From NCBI GenBank assembly GCA_030762935.1, contig CM060897.1, positions 114,778,676 through 114,842,675 of the forward strand: DNA of 64,000 nt. The letters are read 5' to 3'. Numbering within the stretch: position 1 is the first letter of the stretch; every line of letters starts with the position of its first letter. Of this stretch, positions 22,692 through 34,326 are shown piece by piece. Position numbers and translations under genes: made by a program. The notes under the pieces are model-generated. The model was given only the letters and a program-made list of their open reading frames with translations. It ran no database searches and was not told where the DNA came from. Source of the DNA: Hymenopus coronatus. Its lineage: Eukaryota > Arthropoda > Insecta > Mantodea > Hymenopodidae.

Positions 22692-23566
22692 AATCTGATG
22701 TGTACCATTCACATGACTTTCTCTATATTCCTGCAACCAATTATTCTTAAAAAGCTTATACTTCTATTTACTTTATGCTAATCAGAAAAAATTAGCAGAA
22801 ATAACTTTATTACTTGCTTCCTTTTAAGTAGAAACGAAGTAAGGGAGTAACATAGGTTAAAGTGAAAGCCAAAAGCTTGTTGCTATGTGACTGATGTTCC
22901 TTTGTTTGTATGGACAGGAGTTGACAAATTCCAGTATGAGAAAGTAAAAGTTTTTCAAAGTTGAAACCAAGAAAAAGAAATATTTCAAAAACTATCAACT
23001 CCACGAAAAAAATGTATATAACATAAATTGTGTGCTTTAACGTGCTCTACATTTTTTGTGCAGTAAGTTTTTGTCCATCTCTTACGGTTTAGTAGTTATG
23101 AAAAATGTATCCAGAATAAAGTAGTCTTCAGAGGCTATTCCCAGAAAATTCAAGATATACATTTCATTTGTCAGATAAATATCTTTAACATTCGAAATTT
23201 TAATCAAAATCGTTAGAGCCATTTTTGAGAAAATCAAAATTTTCGAAAAAAGTTCCATGTAAAAGGTAGTTGGGGGTGGGGGGATTTTTCTCAAAATCTT
23301 TGTATCGCATCCCTGGAAGATACTAAACTTAAATACCAAGTTTGGTATTTTACCTATTTTTCATTTTTGAGTTGTCGTGTTCACAGACACACGGACACAC
23401 GGACACACACACACGCACACACACGGACTTTTTGTGAAAATGCCTTATTTGGTTACAGGGGACCCTAAAACATATATTTCCGGTGAAATCTCGGTATCGA
23501 ATTTTTTGGTGGAGTGCAATACATTCTCTATTCACTATACATAGTGAGTATAGAGAAAGTAAAAAT
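22692..23566 (+). repeat. R870 repeat, full-length solitary copy
   Basis: An 875-base unit runs from AAAATCTGATGTGTACCATT to AGTATAGAGAAAGTAAAAAT, with all internal blocks in order. It is flanked on the left by CGCCTAAAA and on the right by ATCTTAG, so TAAAAAT occurs at both edges. It is a good reference copy. Confidence 0.9.
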
Positions 23567-24185
23567 ATCTTAGCAGTAAAAAGCTTAAATGATCAGTAAA
23601 CTATATATTTTTTGAATCAGAAACAATTCCATAATTTTTTCCCGTTGAAAACAGAAATGTAATTTTTTGTCACTTTACATTACCCACTCCCCTTAAGAAG
23701 CATAAAAATTATCTCTATCATTATTACTGAAGCTACATCCGCCACTGAATGAGTCGTGTCCAAAGCATAGGTGAAGGAAACATTTGGAGAACCGGGCGAA
23801 ATGGGCAGTGGAGTGAGTGAAGACGCCTATCGCATAGTTGCACTTCGGACCCGTTTTTCCTCATGCCTGAATTAAAGCATCCCTGAAGTTTTTGACCGCA
23901 TTATGTCGTACACCAAGCTTCAGTGCAAGCGTAATACAAGCTGGAATATTGCTGCTTCCCAGGGCTTAATTAACATGCTCCCTTAATCCACTGTATTTAC
24001 TCCGGCAAAGAGAAAACTTTATTGCACAATCTAAAATTTATATCCATATATACAGGAGGGCAGTTGGATATAAATGCATTCCATAAGTCGTAAACTTGCT
24101 ATATGCTGCTATAAAACAAGTTTTCAATCATTTCGCAAATATCTGCTGCTAAATTAAATTGTTTTGCCGTTAGATTTCTCCTGCT
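23567..24185. other. Unassigned sequence
   Basis: No recognised repeat or coding region. Confidence 0.35.
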
Positions 24186-24480
24186 CATAAATTCATACAT
24201 GATTTGATTACGTTTTGGTAGGGAAGTGTTTTGTTTTATCCGGAAATGAATAATACGACTAGATTCAGAAAGTTTCACAAGTTTGTAAATAATACATTCA
24301 CAACATTTCCATCAAAGTAGTTCTCTTCGACTGTGTCACACTTTTATCAACACGTGTAAAACATCTGGAAGTATTCCTGAAAACCGTTTCTGAAATATCG
24401 GGGCTCTCGTCGCATTTGTAGCGAATTTTCAGCGCTGATAAATCATTGGAGAATCGCTTATACCGGTATAGATGTGTTTT
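24186..24480 (-). pseudogene. mariner-like transposase C-terminal remnant
   Basis: On the minus strand the reading ISETVFRNTSRCFTRV, then QKCDTVEENYFDGN, then LPYQNVI resembles the last part of a mariner-type transposase (a '..KCI..GEYFEGD' ending with trailing terminal sequence). It has stops and no catalytic blocks. The match is short and could be another Tc1-mariner lineage. Confidence 0.45.
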
Positions 24481-25079
24481 TAGTCGATTGCTGCTTCACC
24501 ATGAGTAACTTAAGTATTTCTAATGACTCTGAAGGAGAGTTATGTAACAAAACACAAAAATTGAAATTAGAGCGTTTTTTTTTTGTGTCACAAATCCTGA
24601 ATATGACAAAAAATATGGCACATACACCAAAAGCCAGCTGCGGGGAATAAAAATAATTCCAATGGTCATGTAGCTTTTACGGAAGTGACATAATGAGTGC
24701 TGCTAACATCTGGAACAAAATTAGTTACATTTAATTATTCGTTTTAGTGAAAAAAAAAAATACTTCGGCAATTTTTAAACCTAGTATGTATTGTAAAAAA
24801 GGGACAAGTTGAAGCATATTTTCAATACAGATGATACTACTTTAAGTAGAGAATTATAGTGGCATTAAATGCATCTCAGATAATACAGACAAGTGAATAT
24901 TACATTTTCACTGATTCTTAAAAAAAAGAAAAAGAAAAAAAACGGAAAGGAAAAAATCAAGAAATGATTAAAGAAATATCCAGATTTCAGAGAATTAGCA
25001 AACGATTTTAAGTGTTAAAGTGTATGCAGATAGTGCTCCTCGTGTGCTACTGATCTCACATTTGCCTTGGTCTGTGAGT
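24481..25079. other. Unassigned AT-rich sequence
   Basis: Contains A-rich runs (24917-24945). No gene or repeat recognised. Confidence 0.35.
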
Positions 25080-25395
25080 CGGCTCAGCTGTCTCCGAAAT
25101 GCGTCAAAACATAGTTAGAAGGCCGATAACCAGAAGCTTTGAAATGCAATAAAACTTGATTCTTCTCGAACCTTCGGCTTCTGCAAGCTTCCAGAAAGTT
25201 CTGTGAAGGAATTTTCCAGCTATTAAAGGAAAGAAGAATTGAAAGTCAGTGCGGTAGTGAGTTATGTCGTGAATTGTAGTGAGTCGTCAGTGACTGGAGT
25301 GCTAGCGCGCAGTGCCGTGCAAGCCGTCAACGTCTGCGCGATGAAGCGTCGAGTGCATTGTTTACACAGTGAATTAAGTATGGTATTTGTACCAA
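25080..25395 (+). repeat. H repeat, copy 1 (promoter-bearing)
   Basis: A roughly 300-bp segment shares order and sequence with 36420-36690: AAATGCGTCAAAACA / GAATGCGTAAAAACA, GGCCGATAACCAG / GCCGGTAATCGCAG, then the heat-shock-like block, then AGCCGTCAACG / AGCCGACAACG, then GAATTAAG. It could be a solo LTR or another element carrying its own promoter. An AATAAAG lies downstream at about 25408. No ORF with recognisable homology follows. Confidence 0.55.
25160..25250 (+). promoter_or_regulatory. Heat-shock-type core promoter: two HSEs, TATA-like box, initiator
   Basis: Two perfect three-unit heat-shock elements (TTC-2-GAA-2-TTC) lie at 25163-25175 (TTCTCGAACCTTC) and 25189-25201 (TTCCAGAAAGTTC), with a further GAA at 25205. 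They are followed by TATTAAAG at 25221 and an arthropod initiator TCAGTG whose A is at 25248, 27 bases after the TATA-like box. The spacing is what HSF-driven insect promoters use. No heat-shock protein gene is present downstream in this window. Confidence 0.6.
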
Positions 25396-25579
25396 TTTGT
25401 TGGGTTAATAAAGACAGCTGTTATAATATGTTCATTGCTCTAGGTGTATAAAAGGATAGAGATACTATGGAGAAGAAAAATCTTTGGACACAGACGAATT
25501 AAACATTCTTATTCCATTTTTGTCTCTGAACACTTGTTTCAAAACGAAAAACAAAGGAATACGTTTTCGGATAAAGAAT

Positions 25580-26068
25580 GGTTTTCTCTAACTCATGTGG
25601 TTTTCCAGTTATGCAAAAGTCATTCAAAATGAAGAGGTCTACAGAGGTTATTCCCAGAAAATTCAAGATATACATTTTATTTGTCATGTAAATACCTTTG
25701 ATGTATGGTATTTTAATCTAGATTGTTTGAGCCATTTTTGAGAGAAACGACATTTTCAAAAATTGTTTTATGTAAAGGATAGTTTTGCATGGGGGAGTTC
25801 TTGAGAATCTTGTTGTTATTCCTTGAAATATACTAAATTTAAATACCAAATTTGGTGTTTAACGGTATTTTCTTTTTGAAATATTATGTCCACCCAACCC
25901 ATCCACACATACTCACACACCAAACCAGAAAAACTCACACCCACGCGGACCTCTTTCTAAAAATGCTCTTTTTTGGATTTGGGGAATTTTAAAATATATT
26001 TTCGGTGAAGTCCGGAGATCAAATTTTTGGATGGAATACAATACCTATGTTTAGAGAAAGCAAAGAAT
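25580..26068 (+). repeat. R870 repeat, 3' half
   Basis: The copy begins near TTTTCCAGTTATGCAAAAGT, includes AAATTCAAGATATACATTTT, and ends at TTTAGAGAAAGCAAAGAA. The terminal palindrome is lost. Confidence 0.75.
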
Positions 26069-26389
26069 CGCTAAACGCCGTGGTTTATTCGGGTTTGCTC
26101 TTCATGGATATTTGCCTAAGTCCTGTGGCAGCAATTGCTCTACTCCTCTCCTAAAAAGCTCCCTTGAATTCGCTTTATGGCTTAGGGCCCACCTTGTTGG
26201 CAACATAAGAACGCTGAAGAAATATTTTCATGATATCTCGAGTAGAACGCATGTGATTTGTTCAATGTATGATGAACAAGATAGGAACTTTATGTAATAA
26301 ATTCATAAAAACTTGCTATATAGAAGACAATTAGAGATATTTGTGTTAATTTCCCAAATGTTTACTTTCTCTACACGTACTATTACAAA
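26069..26389. other. Unassigned sequence
   Basis: A 61-codon frame (26112-26297) has no recognisable relative. TTTACTTTCTCTACACGTAC at about 26360 is a scrap of an R870 terminus. Confidence 0.35.
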
Positions 26390-26925
26390 TAAGCAATGCC
26401 AAGGCCATGTGCTTAAACCGCTCGCCTCCCTCTTAGGCGGCCCGGTTAGATCCCAAGCGCCTGTATATGGGATTTGTGGTCTACGAAGTGGCGTCTGGGT
26501 TGGTTTTCTCCGGATCCTTCGGTTTCCCCCGCTACTCATTCCACCAATTGCTCCATCATCACCTTTTATATCATCCACTTTGCTTGATTTCATATCATTC
26601 ACTTCCTTACCACCAACAAAAATGATTTTTATTTGTGTTTATAATTGTTCATTTATACATTACCCTATATGTATATTTATGAATTTTTAAGTTTTTAAAC
26701 AGGATTTTGAGTTATGGAAGAAATAGTGCAGTGGATCATTATATTGACGTTAAGTTGAATATTAAACTTTGGTAGATGAAATTATATTTTACTTGGATTA
26801 TTTAATGAATAAAAAAGATTATAAAAAGATTGTAAAATATAACTTCATTAGAACCTTTATGAAGATAAACCCTAGGGAGTGTTAGTCCTACATAAGGGGA
26901 GGGTATGTCGACTACGAATTTATTG
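26390..26925 (+). mobile_element. tRNA-derived SINE, family S2, interrupted
   Basis: The S2 head and body lie at 26390-26610 (CCGCTCGCCTCCCTCTTAGG, GATTTGTGG, CACCAATTGCTCC). An S2 3' block, GTGTTAGTCCTACATAAG, appears at 26878-26896. The AT-rich bases between them are probably an insertion. Confidence 0.55.
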
Positions 26926-27940
26926 CAGATAGATTGTTGATTTCTCTGGTTTATGCCTTATTAACTCAAGTTAAAAAATTGACCGCCCTGGCATATTGCT
27001 TGTAAGTAGTTTGGACTGATAGCAGGATATATACATATTCTTACTTATTCACTTAAACCAAAGAGAGATAGAAGAGAATAATAATAATATTCCCACTAAG
27101 AAAATGTGTTGATAAAAAAAAAGCTGTTGCGTTTTTATTCAAGTGGCTTAACGTCTATTAATATTTGCAATAGAAAATTATTGTGCAGGAAATATAAAGT
27201 AATTCTATTTTCATGTAGTATTAGTCTTTTCTTTTTGTGACCTCTCATACAGGGGAAAAAGCATACATCTATTTTGAAAAGTATTTACTGTAAAGCCTGA
27301 ATTTTTATGTGAATATTTTAAAATGTTGATCGTTTAAGGTATTGTCATTAGAACAATGCATTAAAAAATTAAAAATTATTATTTAATAACCATGGGATCA
27401 AGAACTTGAATTTTGAAAAACATTACTAACCACTTATTATAAATCGTACAGCACTATATGCCTATACAGGGTTGGAGGTGAATCAGTGCATGTAATTATT
27501 AATTTTGCAGGGAACAATGCATACACTTAAGTGCATATTATTTTGTCCGCTTACTAATAGTATTGTAGTAAATGAAACATATATTTCAGGGTATAATGTG
27601 TTTTAAACGGTTTCTCTTGTGCTTACCAACATCACGCAGCAATGAACTTCAGTGCTTAGTACATCGTCCTGCATTCACGTGACTCGCAGTAAGGAAACGA
27701 GGAACAGATTCAGTCGCAGACTTTCTTTAAATGAAAGTTTATTATATGCTGAATTAGACGATGTTTATTTATTTAAGCCGCAACTGATTTCTACATTATC
27801 TTTCCAAAAGACGAACGTTAACTGCATAGTTTAAAAGATCGGTGACACAGGCTCTCTAAATTACCGATTTAATGGTTTTTAAGCTTTGAGGTGACTTCTT
27901 AGCTTAAAGAACTGAAGTGCAAATGTTTGTTTGAGTTACA
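26926..27940. other. AT-rich unassigned sequence
   Basis: No recognisable feature; all frames carry frequent stops. Confidence 0.35.
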
Positions 27941-28400
27941 TATTTTGAGGGCGTCCGCGGTTTGATGCTAGCTCATCTGGTTGAGTTCTCTTACTGGTCA
28001 GGGTTAAATTTGGGATTTGTGAGCAGGATACCTAGGTTTTCAGTGAGCTCGAGATGCCAAGCGGGATCGTCCTTTAGGTCGAAGTAAGGACGGTACGTGT
28101 CTAGTAGGTTCCGCGGAATTGCATCGAGACACACTGTACAAGGGATTATCTTGACGAGCTCAAATATAGACGGGTTGCCAGCTGGAACACGGTCACTTCG
28201 GCCGAGAGTACAAAGGCAGGGTGTGTAAATAAGAACAAGAGATCAAGGTACAATGAGACAGGCCCCCATGCTACGGAGACTGAGCTCGTCCGTGCGCCTT
28301 ATATAGTTGCGACTGTCGCGCCTTCAGTTTTCCCTGGTTAGCAAGTGGCGCCATCTCTCTTTATTATCCTTAACTACTTGTATATAGAGCCTCCAACAGG
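27941..28400. other. GC-richer island with a possible TATA-initiator pair
   Basis: This block is clearly richer in G+C than the DNA around it and contains several CpGs. At 28300-28306 is TATATAG, and 26 bases on is TTCAGTT (A at 28326), matching the arthropod TCAGT initiator. No downstream ORF is recognised. It could be a promoter, an LTR or a TE fragment. Confidence 0.35.
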
Positions 28401-29326
28401 CGATCATACCCACTATGTTCATACCGTCTTATATGCTATGATTTTCCGGCCTGGTCGTCCTTTGTCTAAAAAGTTATGTGTGGTTGTTCACCACAATTAT
28501 ATTATTAATTCCTGATTATTAACTTAATTATATGAAAATAATCAGACTCAGTTTCTTCAATATTAACAAATATCCATAGGTATAATAATAGGTGTTTCAA
28601 ATGTGTCTCGCTGTGAGGTGAACCTGCTAGCACATTAACTTTAGACATTTCTGTTGGCAACGGATCCCGCTAATTATTGTTAGGAATGACGATACGCTGA
28701 ACTGAAGTTGAGAATAATTATTTACTACTATCACAGAAAATGTTGGATATGCTTTACTCATCTCTGTAGGTTGAGTTCTACCCTTTTGCTCGTATCGGAC
28801 ACCGTGTAGAGTTTCCCGTGAAATCGTGTATACATACATAATTTGTGATTTCTCCTAGGTTCACTTTGGTTTCGGGTTACTTTACATTAATAAGGACGCA
28901 GTTTCATTTCCTTACTAACAACTCTATGTACACAGATCCAGTTGTTTCCTGGGCTGATTTCCGCATTTATTTACTCGCGTTTCTTAACATTACATCTGAA
29001 TTGTAAACATCAGAGTTTAGCCTTTCTTTCAGCCTTTATGGAGCATCATTTTACGGAATGTAATAATTAAATCTGTCAGTTTCACGATGGGGAAACTCCG
29101 AATGTGCAAAACGTTCAAGAAATTTACATTTTACATTTTCTGAAATTGTATTAACATCAAAAAAAGCTCAAACTGAAAAGGTTCTTTCTTCAATGGCTAA
29201 CATTTTGATTTTGTTTCACAAGCACAACCACTCCATTGACTTCAAGCACACAGTATTATTCAAGTAGAATAAGATGGGGAAAACCTTAAACCTACGAAAC
29301 TACAGTTAGAGGCATTAAAGTTGTAT
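28401..29326. other. Unassigned sequence
   Basis: No repeat or gene recognised. Confidence 0.35.
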
Positions 29327-30201
29327 CTTTTTACTTTCTCTACGCATTCCATGTACATAGAGTATACACAAGGTATTGTATTGCACCCACAAATTTGATA
29401 CCGAGATTTTACCGGAAATATATACATTTTAGGGTTTCCCGTTACAAACGAAAAAAAAAAAATTTAGGAAAAGGTCTGTGTGTCCGTGTGTCTGTGAACA
29501 CGATAACTCAAAAACGAAAAATCGGTAAAATACCAAACTTGGTATTTAAGTTTAGTATCTTCTAGGGATGCAACAGAATGATTTTGAGAAAAACCGCCCC
29601 ACCACAAGCTACCCTTTATATGGAAAAAATTTCGAAAATTTTTAATTTCTCAAAAATTGCTCCAACAATTTTGATTAAAATATCGTATATTAAAGGTAAT
29701 TATAAGGTGAATAAAATTATACTATCAATGTTATGGGAATAGCCTCTAACGACCTCTTGATTCTCAATAAATTTTGTTGAGTTTTACGTAACTGGTAAAC
29801 TATAAAAGATAGACATAAGCTTACTATACAAAAATGTAGGTCACCATAAAACACACCGTTTATATCCCACACATTTTTTTTTTTTTTTTTTTTTTTTGGA
29901 ATTGACTATTTCTGAGATATTCCTTATTACTTGTTTCAGATTCAAAATACTTAAGCCTTTCTTAGACGGAAACGGATAGAAACGGATTTCAACCACATGG
30001 CAACCAGCTTTTAAAATATTTAATTACCGTTTTAGCCTAGAGTCTTCCCTTATTTCCTTCATACCTACAAGAAAGCAAGTGATTAAGACAACCTCTGCTA
30101 ATGTTTATCTGGAGTATCATAAAGAAGATAGAAGAATATTCTTTTTAACAATGTGTTACATTGATGCAGAGAGAGTCATGTGAATGGAACACATCAGATT
30201 G
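29327..30201 (-). repeat. R870 repeat, full-length copy
   Basis: It runs from TTTTACTTTCTCTACGCATT to GTCATGTGAATGGAACACAT. It includes the GTGTGTCCGTGTGTCTGTG block and a poly-T run at 29874-29897. It lies about 110 bases before the satellite array. Confidence 0.85.
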
Positions 30202-30311
30202 TTTGAGACACGCAATAGTATCATTGTATTCAATGTTTTTAAGGTGAACCATGACATTGTGAATCCTAATCAGATCATGTGATGTTATGTGCGCAGGCGG
30301 AGGTTTCACAG

Positions 30312-33300
30312 GGATGGATTATCTGCCCTGCCGCAAGTGGGCCAACCTATGCCATGTTACGTAAACAAACACAATAGCGTCTGATCTGAAGAGGGATGGA
30401 TTATCTTCCCTGCCGCAAGAGGGCCAACATATGCCGTGTTACGTAAACAAACACAATAGCGTCTGATCTGGAGAGGGATGGATTATCTTCCCTGCCACAA
30501 GAGGGCCAACATATGCCGTGTTTCGTAAACAATCACATTAGCGTCTGATCTGGAGAGGGATGGATTATCTTCCCTGCCGCAAGAGGGCCAACCTATGCCG
30601 TGTTACGTAAACAATCACAATAGCGTCTGATCTGGAGAGGGATGGATTATCTTCCCTGCCGCAAGAGGGCCAACCTATGCCGTGTTATGTAAACAATCAC
30701 AATGGCGTCTGATCTGGAGAGGGATGGATTATCTGCCCTGCTGCAAGAGGGCCAACCTATGCCGTGTTACGTAAACAACCACAATAGCGTGGATTATCTG
30801 CCATGCCGCAAGAGGGCCAACCTATACCTTGTTACGTAAACAACCACAATAGCGTCTGATCTGGAGAGGGATGGACTAAATTCCCTGCCGCAAGAGGGCC
30901 AACCTATGCCATGTTACGTAAACAACCACAATAGCGTCTGATCTGGAGAGGGATGGATTATCTTCCCTGCTGCAAGAGGGCCAACCTATGCCATGTTACG
31001 TAAACAATCACAATATCTGGAGAGGGATGGATTATCTTCCCTGCCGCAAGAGGGCCAACCTATGCCGTGTTACGTAAACAATCACAATAGCGTCTGATCT
31101 GGAGAGGGATGGATTATCTTCCCTGCCGAAAGAGGGCCAACCTATGCCATGTTACGTAAACAATCACAATAGCGTCTGATCTGGAGAGGGATGGATTATC
31201 TGCCCTGCCGCAAGAGGGCCAACCTATGCCATGTTACGTAAACAATCACAATAGCGTCTGATCTGGAGAGGGATGGATTATCTTCCCTGCTGCAAGAGGG
31301 CCAACCTATGCCATGTTACGTAAACAATCACAATATCTGGAGAGGGATGGATTATCTTCCCTGCCGCAAGAGGGCCAACCTATGCCGTGTTACGTAAACA
31401 ATCACAATAGCGTCTGATCTGGAGAGGGATGGATTATCTTCCCTGCCGAAAGAGGGCCAACCTATGCCGTGTTACGTAAACAATCACAATAGCGTCTGAT
31501 CTGGAGAGGGATGGACTATCTTCCCTGCCGCAAGAGGGCCAACCTATGTCGTGTTACGTAAACAATCACAGTAGCGTCTGATCTGGAGAGGGATGGACTA
31601 TCTTCCCTGCCGCAAGAGGGCCAACCTATGTCGTATTACGTAAACAATCACATTAGCGTCTGATCTGGAGAGGGATGGATTATCTTCCCTGCCGCAAGAG
31701 GGCCAACCTATGCCATGTTAGGTAAACAACCACAATAGCGTCTGATCTGGAGAGGGATGGATTATCTTCCCTGCCGCAAGAGGGCCAACCTATGCCATGT
31801 TACGTAAACAATCACAGTAGCGTCTGATCTGGAGAGGGATGGATTATCTTCCCTGCTGCAAGAGGGCCAACCTATGTCGTGTTACGTAAACAATCACAAT
31901 AGCGTCTGATCTGGAGAGGGATGGATTATCTTCCCTGTTGCAAGAGGGCCAACCTATGCCATGTTACGTAAACAATCACAATAGCGTCTGATCTGGAGAG
32001 GGATGGATTATCTGCCCTGCCGCAAGAGGGCCAACCTATGCCATGTTACGTAAACAATCACAATAGCGTCTGATCTGGAGAGGGATGGATTATCTTCCCT
32101 GTTGCAAGAGGGCCAACCTATGCCATGTTACGTAAACAATCACAATAGTGTCTGATCTGGAGAGGGATGGATTATCTGCCCTGCCGCAAGAGGGCCAACC
32201 TATGTCGTGTTATATAACAATCACAATCGCGTCTGATCTGGAGAGGGATGGATTATCTTCCCTGCCGAAAGAGGGCCAACCTATGCCATGTTACGTAAAC
32301 AATCACAATAGCGTCTGATCTGGAGAGGGATGGATTATCTGCCCTGCTGCAAGAGGGCCAACCTATGTCGTGTTACGTAAACAATCACAGTAGCTTCTGA
32401 TCTGGAGAGGGATGGACTATCTTCCCTGCCGCAAGAGGGCCAACCTATGTCGTATTACGTAAACAATCACATTAGCGTCTGATCTGGAGAGGGATGGATT
32501 ATCTTCCCTGCCGCAAGAGGGCCAACCTATGCCATGTTAGGTAAACAACCACAATAGCGTCTGATCTGGAGAGGGATGGATTATCTTCCCTGCTGCAAGA
32601 GGGCCAACCTATGCCATGTTACGTAAACAATCACAATACCTGGAGAGGGATGGATTATCTTCCCTGCCGCAAGAGGGCCAACCTATGCCATGTTACGTAA
32701 ACAATCACAGTAGCGTCTGATCTGGAGAGGGATGGATTATCTTCCCTGCTGCAAGAGGGCCAACCTATGTCGTGTTACGTAAACAATCACAATAGCGTCT
32801 GATCTGGAGAGGGATGGATTATCTTCCCTGTTGCAAGAGGGCCAACCTATGCCGTGTTACGTAAACAATCACAATAGCGTCTGATCTGGAGAGGGATGGA
32901 TTATCTTCCCTGCCGCAAGAGGGCCAACCTATGCTGTGTTATGTAAACAATCACAATAGCGTCTGATCTGGAGAGGGATGGATTATCTGCCCTGCTGCAA
33001 GAGGGCCAACCTATGCCATGTTACGTAAACAATCACAATAGCGTCTGATCTGGAGAGGGATGGATTATCTTCCCTGCCGCAAGAGGGCCAACCTATGCCG
33101 TGTTACGTAAACAATCACAATAGCGTCTGATCTGGAGAGGGATGGATTATCTGCCCTGCTGCAAGAGGGCCAACCTATGCCATGTTACGTAAACAATCAC
33201 AATAGCGTCTGGAGAGGGATGGATTATCTTCCCTGCTGCAAGAGGGCCAACCTATGCCATGTTAGGTAAACAACCACAATAGCGTCTGGAGAGGGATGGA

Positions 33301-33606
33301 TTATCTTCCCTGCTGCAAGAGGGCCAACCTATGTCGTGTTACGTAAACAATCACAATAGCGTCTGGAGAGGGATGGATTATCTTCCCTGCTGCAAGAGGG
33401 CCAACCTATGTCGTGTTACGTAAACAATCACAATAGCGTCTGGAGAGGGATGGATTATCTTCCCTGCTGCAAGAGGGCCAACCTATGCCATGTTACGTAA
33501 ACAATCACAATAGCGTCTGGAGAGGGATGGATTATCTTCCCTGCTGCAAGAGGGCCAACCTATGTCGTGTTACGTAAACAATCACAGTAGCGTCTGATCT
33601 GGAGAG
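30312..33606. repeat. 82-bp minisatellite array, about 40 units
   Basis: The typical unit, 82 bases, contains GGAGAGGGATGGATTATC, TTCCCTGCCGCAAGAGGGCC, AACCTATGCCGTGTTACG and TAAACAATCACAATAGCG, closing in TCTGATCT. Spacing was measured at 30470 to 30552. Shorter units are missing 5, 8 or 16 bases at the linker between units. Blocks of units are themselves duplicated: a 320-base period between 31011 and 31331, and an 819-base period between 31631 and 32450. The 3' end (33200-33590) is dominated by the short-linker type. No unit encodes a sustained frame. Confidence 0.95.
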
Positions 33607-34326
33607 CAACAACCATCCTGAAAACATCGTGAAATTTTCCTCATGAACATAAGTTTAAAATACAGAAAAAATTACGAATACTGTATCATCAGATCATCTT
33701 CAAATGCTGATACAAATGTTTGCTCTTATTCACGTCTCACCATGTACAGGGTAAATAATATTACATATTACATTCCATGAGTGCTCCAAACAGAATATCG
33801 AATATTAATTATCTTTACCCTATCAATATAAACAGAGATGACGCCAAACAGAGTGAAAAGTTTGATGGTCAATGAGCTTTTTAATTCTCTTGAAGTGGTA
33901 GCGCGTGCGCTATTAATTAAAAGTATTTTGCTTTTGGTGATCACGTCATCAACAAGCCTCTTAAAAGGCTTCAACTGTTAAGTCAGTCCAATAACCCAGA
34001 ATGACCACTTGAACGGTTATATTATGTTTGAATACATGTTTTCCCGGAAAGCGCAAGAGCTCACTGGAGATTTAATTTGTTTCACAGTTGTGTAGTATAA
34101 TTAAGTGCTAACCCAAACCACTTTCTAAAATGATTTTGTATGTCAAATCACCGCTATCTACCCAAACTACCATATAAGCACTTTTAAAGCTTGAAGGGTT
34201 ACTGGTGTATATTTTGTCGAAACTAATAATTGAAAATATAAATCTCGAAATATTTCACCATTATCAGAAAGCAGATGTTTGTAGTTTTCCATCGAATAAT
34301 ATATCGCTTTTGACAAACTGATACTA
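33607..34326. other. Unassigned sequence
   Basis: No repeat or gene recognised after the abrupt end of the array. Confidence 0.35.

Noticed and set aside
22692..23566. R870 as a Helitron
   Set aside because: It has a terminal hairpin but no TC start, no CTRR end and no A/T insertion site that I can define, so I left it unclassified.
30312..33606. CRISPR-like regular repeat array
   Set aside because: Units are contiguous 82-bp repeats without unique spacers, in a genome full of eukaryotic transposons. It is a minisatellite.
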